Origin: Zhihengliuella sp.
GTDB lineage: Bacteria > Actinomycetota > Actinomycetes > Actinomycetales > Micrococcaceae
Assembly (NCBI RefSeq): GCF_031178195.1
Contig: NZ_JAPSJL010000004.1
Location: forward strand, 62,001 to 126,000
Direction: 5' to 3'
Length of the DNA stretch: 64,000 bases
The notes beneath the pieces were generated by a model that was not told the DNA's origin, did not search any database, and saw only the letters and a program-made list of their open reading frames with translations. Positions 24,333-33,150 of the stretch are shown in pieces; the stretch's first letter is position 1, and each line of letters opens with the position of its first letter. The position numbers and the translations under genes are program-made.

Positions 24333-25540
24333 CCCGGACGGCTGCCTCCCTCTCCGGCCTCCGGCAGGTCGAGGCCGCGGACGTCTACAAGGGAGACACC
24401 CCCGCAGCCCGTCTGGAACGTGCGGACAACGGTGCCGTTTCCTTCGAGTACCTCCCGAAGTACGCGGGACCGCCGATCGCCACGACTCTTCCGCTCGGGG
24501 AGGAGCCCGTCCGCACCCCGGGCGGAGGACTGCCGGCCTTCTTCGCCGGACTTCTGCCCGAGGGGCACCGGCTCACGGTCCTCCGGCGCGCGGCACGCAC
24601 CAGCCTGGACGACGAATTGACCCTGCTGCTGGCCGTTGGCGCCGATACGCCGGGTGATGTGCGGGTGGTCCCGGCCGGCGAGGCCCCCGAAGCTCCTCCC
24701 TCCGCGGCGTCCGGGCCGATCGGGGAGCTCGACTTCGCCGATCTGGCCGACGCCGTCGACCTCCACGCCCTGCCCGGTGTGCAGCGCAAGGCGAGCGCGG
24801 TGATGCTCACGCGACCGCTCCGGCTGGGCGAGCGGGACGCGATCCTCAAGATGGATCCGCCCGAGTACCCCGGCCTGGTCCGCAACGAGGCAGCCCACCT
24901 GCTGGCGGCACGGTCCCTGAAGGTGCCGACCGCCCACGCGGAGGTCGTCCGGGATCGGCACGGAACGGACGGGCTCCTGGTCGAGCGCTTCGACCGGGCC
25001 ACGGCGGACGGCCGCCCCGTGCGCCGGGCCATGGAGGACGCGGCGCAGCTGCTCGGTATCCTGCCGGCGGCGAAGTACCGGGTGACCGCGGAGGAGATCG
25101 CCTCGTCTGTGGCGGAGGTCTGCCGGGCGAGACCGGTGGCGGCCCGCAACGTCTTCCTGCAGTTCCTCTTCGCCTGGCTCACCGGCAATGGCGACCTCCA
25201 CGCCAAGAACATCTCGGTGCTCGACGACGGCGAGGGCGTCTGGCGGGTGGCGCCCCTCTACGACGTCCTGTCGACCGCGCCCTACCCGGACCTCGACCTC
25301 GATCTGGCGGTGCCGGTCTCCGGCAGGACGAGTAGGCTGCGCTGGCGTCACTGGACCGAGTTCGCCGACGCGATCGGCCTTCCGGAGACCGCTGTGCCGG
25401 CTGCGGCACGCGCGGCCGCAACGGCCGCCGGCAGCATCGATCTGGCGGCACTCGGTTACACGGGGTCGCCGCTCAACCGGGCGGAGCGCGAGCTGCGGCA
25501 CCGGCGTTCTGAGCTCCCGGACCACATCGCAGGCAGCTGA
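24329..25540 (+). CDS. hipA: HipA-like serine/threonine kinase toxin
   Basis: A 403-residue HipA kinase; the E. coli protein phosphorylates glutamyl-tRNA synthetase and causes persistence, though targets vary among homologues. Visible are the N-terminal FEYLPKYAGPPIATTLPL, the nucleotide-loop region LPGVQRKASAVML, the catalytic loop NGDLHAKNIS with Asp289, and the metal-binding Asp312 in PLYDVLSTAPY. The spacing Asp289-Asp312 (23) equals that of E. coli Asp309-Asp332. All key residues are present, so it is probably active. The GTG start overlaps the hipB stop. The C-terminal domain is complete though slightly shorter than in E. coli (440). Confidence 0.85.
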   Translation: MTRTAASLSGLRQVEAADVYKGDTPAARLERADNGAVSFEYLPKYAGPPIATTLPLGEEPVRTPGGGLPAFFAGLLPEGHRLTVLRRAARTSLDDELTLLLAVGADTPGDVRVVPAGEAPEAPPSAASGPIGELDFADLADAVDLHALPGVQRKASAVMLTRPLRLGERDAILKMDPPEYPGLVRNEAAHLLAARSLKVPTAHAEVVRDRHGTDGLLVERFDRATADGRPVRRAMEDAAQLLGILPAAKYRVTAEEIASSVAEVCRARPVAARNVFLQFLFAWLTGNGDLHAKNISVLDDGEGVWRVAPLYDVLSTAPYPDLDLDLAVPVSGRTSRLRWRHWTEFADAIGLPETAVPAAARAAATAAGSIDLAALGYTGSPLNRAERELRHRRSELPDHIAGS

Positions 25541-25594
25541 CCTCGGCGTCCCCTCTCCGGGCCAGTTCCGACTTTTCGTGAGTAGGATCGGCCC

Positions 25595-26473
25595 ATGGTG
25601 ACCGAGTCCACTACGCAGCAGTCCGAAGCAACTCCGACCCTCCCCGGCCCGCTCGTCGACACCGACTGGCTCGCCGCCCACCTGGGCAGCGTCGTGGTGC
25701 TCGACGCCTCCATCGCCCCGCACCTGCCCGACGGCGAGGCCATCCCCGGCGCGCGCCCCTTCGACCTCGACGGCGCCTTCTCCGCGCCCGGCGACCTCCC
25801 GCACACCATGCCCGGGGCCGAGCAGTTCTCCGAGGCGCTGCGCTCGCTGGGCATCGACGACGGCGACGCGCTGGTGGTGTACGACGCCGCCGGCCTCTAC
25901 TCCGCGCCGCGCGCCTGGTGGATGCTGCGCGCCGCAGGTCTCGCCGTGGCCGTGCTCGACGGCGGTCTGCCCGCCTGGAAGACCGCCGGGCACCCCGTCC
26001 AGGACACGGCGCCGACCTACGACGGCCCGTCCGGCAATGTGAGCGTCGAGCTCGACCCCGACGCCTTCGTCGATGCCGACACCGTGGCAATGCTCCTCGC
26101 CGACCCGGGCACCGCCGTTGTGGACGCCCGCAGCCGCGACCGGTTCGCCGGCGAGGCGCCCGAGCCGCGTCCCGGCCTGCGCGCCGGCCACATGCCCGGC
26201 TCGCGGAATCTCCCGTTCACCGAGCTCCAGCGCGACGGCCGGTTCCTGCCGGTCGAGGAGCTCCGCCGGGTGTTCGACGCCGAGATCGGCGACCGTCGCC
26301 TGGTCACCAGCTGCGGCTCCGGCGTGACCGCGAGCGTGGTGGCGCTGGCCGCGACCCTCACCGGGAATCGCGAGGTGGCGGTCTACGACGGCTCCTGGGC
26401 TGAGTGGGGCCGCCCAGATGCGCCTGAAGTCGAGAGGCCGGTCGAGACCGGTGCGGAGGGAACGGGCGCATGA
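25595..26473 (+). CDS. sseA: Sulfurtransferase (two rhodanese domains, mercaptopyruvate type)
   Basis: A 292-residue tandem rhodanese. The inactive N-terminal domain covers about residues 15-135 (DTDWLAAHLGSVVVLDAS ... VVYDAAGLYSAPRAWWML). The catalytic C-terminal domain ends in SCGSGVTASVVALA with active Cys240. The CGSGVTA loop is the form typical of 3-mercaptopyruvate sulfurtransferases rather than thiosulfate rhodaneses (CRKGVTA). A -10-like TAGGAT (25583-25588) is 6 nt from the ATG with no Shine-Dalgarno, so it is probably leaderless. It overlaps the IPP isomerase gene by ATGA. Confidence 0.85.
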   Translation: MVTESTTQQSEATPTLPGPLVDTDWLAAHLGSVVVLDASIAPHLPDGEAIPGARPFDLDGAFSAPGDLPHTMPGAEQFSEALRSLGIDDGDALVVYDAAGLYSAPRAWWMLRAAGLAVAVLDGGLPAWKTAGHPVQDTAPTYDGPSGNVSVELDPDAFVDADTVAMLLADPGTAVVDARSRDRFAGEAPEPRPGLRAGHMPGSRNLPFTELQRDGRFLPVEELRRVFDAEIGDRRLVTSCGSGVTASVVALAATLTGNREVAVYDGSWAEWGRPDAPEVERPVETGAEGTGA

Positions 26474-27027
26474 CGGAGCTGGTGGTCCTGCTGGACCAGG
26501 ACGGGACGCCCACCGGGACATACCCCAAGGCGCTGGTGCACGGTCAGGACACCCCGCTGCACCAGGCGTTCTCCTGCCACGTGTTCGACGCCGACGGCCG
26601 CGTCCTGATGACCCGCCGGTCCCTGGACAAGGTTGCCTGGCCTGGCGTCTGGACCAACGCGTTCTGCGGGCACCCCGGGCCCGGGGAGCCGTTCGAGGAC
26701 GCGCTGGCGCGCCGTGCGGAGTACGAGCTCGGCCTGGAGCTCGGGGCGATCGAGCCCGTGCTGCCCGACTTCCGCTACTGGGCCCGCGACGCCAGTGGGA
26801 TCGTGGAGAACGAGGTCTGCCCGGTGTTCACCGCCGTCGCGGCCCGCGACCCGGAACCGCGCCCGGACGAGGTGGCCGAGTGGTCCTGGGTGGCCCCGGC
26901 CGAGGCCCGCCGCGCCGTGCTCGCCGCCCCCTTCGCTTTCAGCCCGTGGCTGGTCCTGCAGGTCCGGCAGGGCGTCTGGGGCGCCCCGGAGACGCAGGAC
27001 GACGGCGGTGCCGGGGTGCCGTCGTGA
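26470..27027 (+). CDS. idi: Isopentenyl-diphosphate delta-isomerase, type 1
   Basis: A 185-residue type 1 IPP isomerase interconverting isopentenyl and dimethylallyl diphosphate for isoprenoid synthesis. It is a Nudix-fold enzyme with catalytic Cys66 in TNAFCGHP and Glu115 in ENEVCPVF, near the E. coli positions Cys67/Glu116. The metal-binding HQAFSCHVFD and WSWVAPAEA motifs are intact. It overlaps the upstream sulfurtransferase by 4 bp. It is 27 kb from the polyprenyl synthase and UbiA genes in this window but would feed the same precursor pool. Confidence 0.9.
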   Translation: MTELVVLLDQDGTPTGTYPKALVHGQDTPLHQAFSCHVFDADGRVLMTRRSLDKVAWPGVWTNAFCGHPGPGEPFEDALARRAEYELGLELGAIEPVLPDFRYWARDASGIVENEVCPVFTAVAARDPEPRPDEVAEWSWVAPAEARRAVLAAPFAFSPWLVLQVRQGVWGAPETQDDGGAGVPS

Positions 27028-27068
27028 GTGGGGCGCCGTCGTGAGCGGCACGCCGTCGTCGGCTGGGC
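27018..27068 (+). repeat. 17-bp tandem repeat spanning the idi stop and next start
   Basis: GCCGTCGTGAGTGGGGC (27018-27034), GCCGTCGTGAGCGGCAC (27035-27051) and GCCGTCGTCGGCTGGGC (27052-27068) are diverged copies of one 17-bp unit. The first holds the idi stop, the second the GTG start of the next gene. Because 17 is not a multiple of three, gain or loss of a unit changes the reading-frame relation of the two genes. Confidence 0.7.
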
Positions 27069-28267
27069 CGTCGCCGTCAGCTGAGCCGCCGAGCGGGGCG
27101 GGTGGTCCCACCCGTTTGGATGCCGAGGCGCTGCTCGCCGGCCCGCGCGGGCGACGGTTCGTGATGGAGGCGGTCCTGCGCGCCGGAATTCCGGCCGAGC
27201 CCGAGGCGCCGGGCGGGCCAGAGGCCGCGCCGGCGACGTTCGGGTGGCAGCTCGGACCGCTCGAGCCGTTCGCCGGCCGCCCGGCGACCGCGAAGCCCGC
27301 CGCCCTGCGCGGCCTGTCTGAGGCGGACGTGATGGGCAGCCTCGTGGACTCGGTGTTCTCGGCGATGTACTGGCAGCCGCCGCACCCGGAGGACGTGCTC
27401 CTCGCCGAGCCGGGCAAGGCTGATGAGCTGCGTCCGGCCGCCGAGGCGCTGCTGGAGCATCCGTTCCTCGCTGCCCTGGACCGGCCGTTGCTCGCCGGGC
27501 CCGGGCGGTTGACCTACCCGGCCGCGCACATCGACTGGATCGATGAGCTCAATCCCGAACGTCGCGTCCCTCCGCACCTGTCCCGCACCGACGCGCAGGG
27601 CCGGGACAAGCTCGAGCGCTGGCGGCGCCACGTGGACGCGGACGTGCGCCGCGCCCGCAATGACCGGCCCCGGGACGTGTGTGCGAACTTCGGCGGCGAC
27701 TGGTGGGCGACACCGGCGATGGTCGATCTGCTGGTGACGACTCCGCTGCCCGGTGCCGACGCGCTCGCGCCGGGCGCCGAGATCGGCATCCCCCTGCTGC
27801 TGCACGGCATCGAGGACTCCTTCGAACTGACGGCGGGCACGGTCACCGTTCTGGATCTGGCACCCGCGGCGGCCCCGCGGGTCTACGAGATCGACTCGCC
27901 GGACGCGTGGGCGCGCCTGGTCGCGGCGTTCCCGCTCGACGTCACGCCGGCCCGCCGCCACGAGTACTACCAGGTCACCGGGCTCGATGTCGCGTGGTTC
28001 ATGCCCGACTGGCAGCAGGTGGCCGATCAGTACGACGCCGTGCATGTCACCGTGGGCGGGTACCTCGCCACGGCGACGCACCCGATCCCGCTCGCCGGCC
28101 ACGGGCTGCCCGGTGCCCACACCATGCTGGCGGGCTGGGACCCGGACCAGACGTACTGGTTCGACGCACCGCTGCGGCTGATCGACCGGTTCGAGGTCGA
28201 GCTCTTCGAGCGCGGCCCGGATGGCGACCCCGCGCTCGAGGACGTCTGGCGGCGCGCGGCGACCTGA
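27041..28267 (+). CDS. Conserved hypothetical protein
   Basis: A 408-residue soluble protein that I cannot place in a family. The first 30 residues are Ser/Pro/Gly-rich and come from the 17-bp repeat; the body starts at TRLDAEALLAGPRGRRFVME. Conserved-looking segments are LVDSVFSAMYWQPPHPEDVLL, ANFGGDWWATPAMVDLL, EYYQVTGLDVAWFMPDW and YDAVHVTVGGYLATATHPIPL. A DADVRRARND stretch and many Trp/Asp residues suggest an enzyme or binding protein rather than a regulator. GTG 27041 is the furthest start that keeps the frame without running deep into idi. It is 13 bp after the idi stop. Confidence 0.65.
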   Translation: MSGTPSSAGPSPSAEPPSGAGGPTRLDAEALLAGPRGRRFVMEAVLRAGIPAEPEAPGGPEAAPATFGWQLGPLEPFAGRPATAKPAALRGLSEADVMGSLVDSVFSAMYWQPPHPEDVLLAEPGKADELRPAAEALLEHPFLAALDRPLLAGPGRLTYPAAHIDWIDELNPERRVPPHLSRTDAQGRDKLERWRRHVDADVRRARNDRPRDVCANFGGDWWATPAMVDLLVTTPLPGADALAPGAEIGIPLLLHGIEDSFELTAGTVTVLDLAPAAAPRVYEIDSPDAWARLVAAFPLDVTPARRHEYYQVTGLDVAWFMPDWQQVADQYDAVHVTVGGYLATATHPIPLAGHGLPGAHTMLAGWDPDQTYWFDAPLRLIDRFEVELFERGPDGDPALEDVWRRAAT

Positions 28268-28280
28268 CGTCGTCGTATCT

Positions 28281-28925
28281 CTACTTCCGCCAGAAGAGGT
28301 GGTGGACGATCCCGCTGGGGCTCGGCACGACCTCGAGGTGGAAGCGGTCGGTGAGCTCCTCCGGGCTGCGCCAGAGCCGTTCGCCGCGCTCGAGCTCGAC
28401 CGGCGCCATCGCCACGTGCATGGTGTCGACGAGGTCAGCGTCGAGGAACTCCAGGACGGTCGCGACGCCGCCGCCGATGCGCACGTCTTGGCCATCCGCC
28501 GCCTGGAAGGCCTCCTCCAGCACCTCCTGTGGTGAGCCGTCCCGGAAGTGGAAGGTCGTGTCGGAGAGGGAGAAGGACGGCCGCGGGTAGTGCGTCAGGA
28601 CGAAGACCGGCGTGCGGAAGGGCGGATCGTCGCCCCACCAGCCCTGCCAGTCCTCGTTCTCCCACGGGCCGCGCTGCGGGCCGAACTTGTTGCGGCCCAT
28701 GATCTCGGCGCCGATGTTGTTGTGGAAGTCGCGCGTGAAGTAGTCGTCGAGGCCGTAGGTCCCGCCAGGGTCGGTCCGATTCGGCCAGTGCGCGGTGGCG
28801 CCGGCCCAGGAAGCGAGCTGCGCCGGGGCCGCGTGGCCGAAGGGGCGCTCGAGGCTCTGACCCTCGCCGGAGCCGAAGCCGTCGCGGGAGAGCATGAAGT
28901 TCTGGACGCGCACCAGTTGAGGCAT
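28281..28925 (-). CDS. Dihydrofolate reductase / RibD C-terminal-like protein
   Basis: A 214-residue member of the RibD_C (dihydrofolate-reductase-fold) family: VRVQNFMLSRDGFGSGEGQSLE at the N-terminus, AEIMGRNKFGPQRGPW in the middle, TPVFVLTHYPRPSFSL, and DVRIGGGVATVLEFLDADLVD as the NADPH-binding loop. These stand-alone proteins are NADPH-dependent reductases of mostly unknown substrate, not the folate enzyme. GGAAGGACC lies upstream of the ATG. It is convergent with the preceding hypothetical gene, 13 bp between stops. Confidence 0.8.
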   Translation of the reverse strand: MPQLVRVQNFMLSRDGFGSGEGQSLERPFGHAAPAQLASWAGATAHWPNRTDPGGTYGLDDYFTRDFHNNIGAEIMGRNKFGPQRGPWENEDWQGWWGDDPPFRTPVFVLTHYPRPSFSLSDTTFHFRDGSPQEVLEEAFQAADGQDVRIGGGVATVLEFLDADLVDTMHVAMAPVELERGERLWRSPEELTDRFHLEVVPSPSGIVHHLFWRK

Positions 28926-29105
28926 CGCCGGTCCTTCCCATCCGAGTCGGTACGGCGGAATCTACCGCTCGATGGGCAGGGGGTAAATGGCGTCCAGAAC
29001 CACGGAGCGCGCCGCGTTGGCCAGCTGTCGGGGCAAAGGATCGTGGACGACCCCTCTCGCCTCGCGGCCACATCGAGCGTGCCGGCCTATTTTTTGACCG
29101 GTTAG

Positions 29106-30221
29106 CTATCGCTCCCTGAAGTATGCGTAGAGGTCGCTTTCACGAATGGTGGCGGCGCGCGTAGCGGCTCCGAGGAGAACACCGGCGACCAATGCGGTGG
29201 CAGCCTTGATCCCCTTCAGGACTGGTAACGCGGTCGAGGGGTCAGGCACGCCGTCGAATGCGAGATAGATGACGACGGGGGCAGCGAGAATAGCTCCGAG
29301 GACCATAATGGTGGCCGCTTCGATGAGGTGCTGCTGGATTAGATCCGGGCGGCGGACTCCCGAGTGCAGCGCTGAGGCGAGCTCGAGTCGCCGCGTGTGG
29401 ACCATGCCCGCGCCTACAGTCACCCCGACGACGAAGGCGAGAAGCAGCAGCCCGGCGCTGGCTGCATAACTGGTCTTGTGGGGCCCGGGCGCGGCGTCTC
29501 CGAGCCGACCGTTCAACTGGCTGATCTGACTCTGTCCTGCGTCCAGTCCGAGGAGTGCAGTCCGGGCGAGCGCCAGCACCGGGGAGTTCGGGTGCGCGGC
29601 TGCGGTCCTCACTCGTAGCCAGCAGGCATCGAACGTTCCGCTGGACGGAACGGTGCTGATGGCTGCATAGCCGAGGACGGGTACTGAGGAGCCGTCTGGG
29701 AAGTCGTAGACCTGGTCGACGGTGATCGTCCGGATGGTGCCGTCCGAGTTGACCACATCAAGATGATCCCCGCTGTCGAGTCCGAGGGTCAGGGCTGCGT
29801 CAGCAGAGAGGGCGAACCCGCTCGGTCGGCGCGCCGACTCGGAATCGAGCGCGCCCGGGGAGCCGAATATGTCGACGAAACCTGGACCGGCCTCGAACGC
29901 TGGAAGCGGGGTCGAGGGCAGGAATCGCGCACGGACTCCGTCGGCACGGTCGCGGAGAGCTGACGAAGCGACGACGTCGGGGTGAGTCGCCAGTGCCCGG
30001 CAAGCCGTTCCGCTGACCGCCCCCTCGGCTTCAAGGACGTACGTGGCCCCACCGTCGCGGACGAACGCGTCGGCGGCCCGGAGTTGTGCTGCCGATTGGT
30101 GGGCTGCATAGCCTGCCAGGACTGCGATGAGAGCTGCGGCGAGGAGTGACCATGCAGCGAGCCGGCTCGTGCCGCCCACCAGATTGCGAGTCGCTTCGCC
30201 GCAGATCGAGCTGAACTTCAT
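29106..30221 (-). CDS. FtsX/MacB-like ABC transporter permease
   Basis: A 371-residue permease-like protein, last gene of a six-gene minus-strand operon. It has one N-terminal membrane segment (LAAWSLLAAALIAVLAGYAA, about 19-38), an extracytoplasmic region of roughly 200 residues, and three C-terminal segments (about 253-275, 302-322, 339-357) ending YAYFRER. This is half a MacB/FtsX layout. The ATG at 30221 has CAGGA directly adjacent, an unusually close site. It follows its ATPase gene by 25 bp. GC content is visibly lower than that of genes to the left. Confidence 0.7.
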   Translation of the reverse strand: MKFSSICGEATRNLVGGTSRLAAWSLLAAALIAVLAGYAAHQSAAQLRAADAFVRDGGATYVLEAEGAVSGTACRALATHPDVVASSALRDRADGVRARFLPSTPLPAFEAGPGFVDIFGSPGALDSESARRPSGFALSADAALTLGLDSGDHLDVVNSDGTIRTITVDQVYDFPDGSSVPVLGYAAISTVPSSGTFDACWLRVRTAAAHPNSPVLALARTALLGLDAGQSQISQLNGRLGDAAPGPHKTSYAASAGLLLLAFVVGVTVGAGMVHTRRLELASALHSGVRRPDLIQQHLIEAATIMVLGAILAAPVVIYLAFDGVPDPSTALPVLKGIKAATALVAGVLLGAATRAATIRESDLYAYFRER

Positions 30222-30246
30222 TCCTGAGGGCTGTGGGCCCGTTTGC

Positions 30247-30876
30247 TCACGAGGTGCCATCGCGCTCCCCGAGGATGAGACGCTGTGTGGCCCGGTCGGC
30301 GACCCGTGGATCATGCGTCGCGATGAGGACCGTGCGGTCCTCGCCCGCGAGTTCCTGCAGGACATCGATGACCATGGTGGCATTGACGGGATCGAGCTGC
30401 GAGGTGGGTTCGTCGACGAGGATCAGCGTCGGCTCAGCCGCCAGTGCGCGGGCCAGCATGAGGCGTTGCGCCTGCCCGCCGGAGAGCGTGCGGAACGGGG
30501 TCGCTGAGGACTCTGAAAGATTGAACCTCTCGAGCAGCCGTTGCACCTCTGGTTCTGCCTCGGCACGGCTCATGCCGCGTGCGAGGAATGGCAGGGCGAC
30601 GTGGTCGGCAGCGCTTCGATGCGCGCTCCCATAGGGGTTCTGGAAGATCCACTGCAGGCGGCCCCTGCTGCGCTCGATCGTTCCCTCGGTAGGCGCCCCT
30701 CCGGCGACAAGGGAGAGGAGAGTGCTCTTTCCACTACCGGAAGGACCGGTGACGGCGACCAGATCGCCGGCAACGAACGTGCTGTCGACCCCGCGGAACA
30801 GCCAGGGGCCCTCCCCGAAACGATGCCCGACACCCCGGAGCGAGATCTGGATCGTCGAATGATCCCCCGCGGTCAT
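30247..30876 (-). CDS. ABC transporter ATPase (MacB/LolD type)
   Basis: A 209-residue ATPase with Walker A TGPSGSGKSTLLSLVAGG, Q-loop QWIFQNPYGS, signature RTLSGGQAQRLMLARALA, Walker B LILVDEPTSQLD and switch ATHDPRVAD. It energises the exporter formed with the neighbouring FtsX-like permease and membrane fusion protein. The start at 30876 is chosen because its ATG overlaps the preceding stop (ATGA) and follows CCAGGG; an ATG three codons earlier is possible. Confidence 0.85.
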   Translation of the reverse strand: MTAGDHSTIQISLRGVGHRFGEGPWLFRGVDSTFVAGDLVAVTGPSGSGKSTLLSLVAGGAPTEGTIERSRGRLQWIFQNPYGSAHRSAADHVALPFLARGMSRAEAEPEVQRLLERFNLSESSATPFRTLSGGQAQRLMLARALAAEPTLILVDEPTSQLDPVNATMVIDVLQELAGEDRTVLIATHDPRVADRATQRLILGERDGTS

Positions 30877-31940
30877 CCCTGGCATGGCGTTCTGGGATCC
30901 GGTTCGGTCCGCACAGCCGTCGGGGCTGGCTCCGAGAAGGTCACATAGGTGCGTCCGAGCTCGGAACTGAGGACATCGACAGCATGTGCAGCCCCGTCCG
31001 GGTCGATGACGCAGGTAGACCCGCCGTCGCCAAGAAGGGCCGAAGGTGGGAGCGGCGCGGCTCGAACAGGCTCCGCCAACCGCCAAGTCACGGTGAGGGG
31101 AACGCCAGCTTCCGAGTCTAGCGCCGCCTTGACCACGGGCGCGTCGCGCAGTTCAGCGATCTGCTCGGCATTGGGCTTCAAGCTCCCGTCCGGGCTTGCA
31201 GGGATCTCGAGATCGCCGAGGACGGCGACGCGTTCACCGGGGACGCCGTCCTCAGGGACCGCAGCGAGATTCAGATTCTCGAGCGTATCGGGCGACACAG
31301 CGAGCGGTTCGCCGGCCGTGACGCGCTGTCCGGTCTGAGCTGGGCACTCCGATATGGGGGTGTCCGGTTCGGAGAGCCAGATAGAGGTTTGCGGATCGAG
31401 GGTCCCTGTAGTCTGCGCGTTCGCGTTGGCCTGCACCTGAGAGAGCGCGCCCGCAGACTTCTCCGTGAAGAGCGGTCCCTCCGGTGGCTCGGTGCCCAGT
31501 CGGCGCAGCTCTGCGTGCAGCGCCTCGACGTCTGCGCCCGTTGTCCCGGGTGAGATGCTGCGGTAGGGCGGAACGCTCGTGGATAGAGCGAGCAGGGGAG
31601 ATCCGTCGATAGCGACTGGCGCCCTCCCGGAGGTCCACGTCCCGCCTGGAGCACAGTCGATCCGCGTGATCGTCCCGTCGATCGGCGAACGTACGATCTG
31701 GCCGGGCAGCCTGGTGACTTCCACGCGTAGCTCGCGAGCGTCGTCGAACGGTTCCGCCACGACGTCGATGGTGGGATCGACGCTCTGCTTGAACCCGTTC
31801 GGCAAGGGCGCCGGGGCGAAGGCGAATCCCAGAAGGGCGCCGAGCACCAGGGACACGACGATGCAGAGGGCCCAGATCGATCTGGATCCCGGTGAGGGCA
31901 GTGCCTCGCGGAATCGATGTGAGGGCTGCGGGTCCGTCAT
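30873..31940 (-). CDS. Membrane fusion (HlyD/MacA-like) adaptor with peptidoglycan-binding-like segment
   Basis: A 355-residue single-pass protein: membrane anchor at about 22-43 (WALCIVVSLVLGALLGFAFA), then a lipoyl/barrel-sandwich region (VRSPIDGTITRIDCAPGGTW), a PG_binding_1-like helical piece (SPGTTGADVEALHAELRRLG), and a second lipoyl half (AQTGQRVTAGEPLAVSP). This is the usual actinobacterial adaptor in ABC exporters of peptides or small molecules, linking the permease to the wall. It overlaps the lipoprotein gene by TGATG and the ATPase by ATGA. Confidence 0.8.
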   Translation of the reverse strand: MTDPQPSHRFREALPSPGSRSIWALCIVVSLVLGALLGFAFAPAPLPNGFKQSVDPTIDVVAEPFDDARELRVEVTRLPGQIVRSPIDGTITRIDCAPGGTWTSGRAPVAIDGSPLLALSTSVPPYRSISPGTTGADVEALHAELRRLGTEPPEGPLFTEKSAGALSQVQANANAQTTGTLDPQTSIWLSEPDTPISECPAQTGQRVTAGEPLAVSPDTLENLNLAAVPEDGVPGERVAVLGDLEIPASPDGSLKPNAEQIAELRDAPVVKAALDSEAGVPLTVTWRLAEPVRAAPLPPSALLGDGGSTCVIDPDGAAHAVDVLSSELGRTYVTFSEPAPTAVRTEPDPRTPCQG

Positions 31941-32509
31941 CAGCCAGTGGCCGCGCTGTCGGTATTCAGGGGGTCCTCGCTACAGGCTCGTTGGGCGGGA
32001 TCGTCGTAGTCCCACTCCCAATTGGACATGTCTTCAACAGTCATGGATTCCTCAACGACCCCGCTCGCTTGCAGGCATTCCAGATAGGCCTCGTCCCAGG
32101 GAACGTTCTCTGGATTGGCGAGGGGATCGAGGTAGAGCGCCTCAACATAGTCCAATGTCTCGGCGCTGCACGACTCCGCTATCGACTCGCCCTCCTGCTG
32201 GTTCGGGTGGCTGAAAGAGAATCCACCTTCTTGGTGAGTCTTCACTTCGAGGCCAGACGCGGCGGCGCATTCTCGGAATCGTTGCTGTGCCTCCGCGTAC
32301 TCGGCCGGCGAGACCTCCCCGTTCGACAGGACTTCGCGCTGAAAATCAGAGGAGACGGAGTCCAGTGCCTGCTCGAACTCCTGAGCCCAAGGGCCCTCCA
32401 GCTCCGAAGCAGCGGGGGGCGTGCACCCGACGAGGACCGGAGTGCAAGCCATGAGGGCGAGGAGAGGCGCGCGAGTAACGATCACTGCGCATCGGTTTGT
32501 TTCTGCCAT
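31940..32509 (-). CDS. Lipoprotein of the exporter operon
   Basis: A 189-residue lipoprotein with signal LLALMACTPVLVGC and lipobox LVGC (acylated Cys near residue 29). The mature part is acidic and helical (SEVSPAEYAEAQQRFRECAA-like pattern, with ECAAASG and CLQASG Cys pairs), as in many short actinobacterial lipoproteins of unknown role encoded with MacAB-type exporters. It may be a substrate-capturing or regulatory subunit. Its start overlaps the preceding stop (TAATG) and its stop overlaps the next start (TGATG). Confidence 0.75.
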   Translation of the reverse strand: MAETNRCAVIVTRAPLLALMACTPVLVGCTPPAASELEGPWAQEFEQALDSVSSDFQREVLSNGEVSPAEYAEAQQRFRECAAASGLEVKTHQEGGFSFSHPNQQEGESIAESCSAETLDYVEALYLDPLANPENVPWDEAYLECLQASGVVEESMTVEDMSNWEWDYDDPAQRACSEDPLNTDSAATG

Positions 32510-33105
32510 TAATGGTCAGTTCTCACGCGCTGGACGGAGCCCGCCTTGGTGCCGTCGGGAAAGGACGACATGCCCCGGGAGTCTCCTGTCCTTGTGCCCG
32601 CCCCCAAATATCTAGAGAGAAACGTCGCGAGGATCAGCGACAGGGGTGCGAGTATTCCTAGCTGAAGCGCAAGCACAGGCTCGTGGGATAACCAGAATGC
32701 CGCCGAGGGGGCACCGAAATTGAAGACGGCGGCAATCGCGAGAAGCGCTGATCTGAAGAGGAACGCCCACAGGATCAGAGATAGCCCGAAGAACGCGCTG
32801 TAGACAACGAAGCCGCCCGCCTCGAAGACTCCACACAGTGCGGCGATCAGCAGGCTCCCCAAGGCGCCGATTCGAGCCTTTTTAGAGCCGTTGATGTAGA
32901 GAAGCAGCAGTGCGGAGACGGCCACGGAAACGCCCATGAGTAGGGGCCACCAGCCGGTAAGTGAGAAGACGGTCGGGCGTATCGATTGAAACTCGATCAG
33001 CCAGATTGCGTAGGCGATGAGAGCACCGATCGCGTGAATGAAGCCTACACGCGAAATTGTGTTCTGTTGGCTCATGGCTGACCCCGAGAGGACTGTCGTT
33101 CCCAT
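32509..33105 (-). CDS. Polytopic membrane protein, exporter operon
   Basis: A 198-residue membrane protein with about five or six hydrophobic segments (around 20-36, 50-70, 80-100, 103-120, 122-138, 146-164) and a short hydrophilic C-terminus. I recognise no family. AGGGTG six bases before the ATG at 33105 supports this start; a second ATG ten codons in is possible. Its stop overlaps the lipoprotein start. The position suggests an accessory or immunity-type subunit of the exporter, which is inference. Confidence 0.65.
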   Translation of the reverse strand: MGTTVLSGSAMSQQNTISRVGFIHAIGALIAYAIWLIEFQSIRPTVFSLTGWWPLLMGVSVAVSALLLLYINGSKKARIGALGSLLIAALCGVFEAGGFVVYSAFFGLSLILWAFLFRSALLAIAAVFNFGAPSAAFWLSHEPVLALQLGILAPLSLILATFLSRYLGAGTRTGDSRGMSSFPDGTKAGSVQRVRTDH

Positions 33106-33150
33106 AATGACACCCTAGCTTATGTGGTTTAGATCGCTACCCCACACGGG

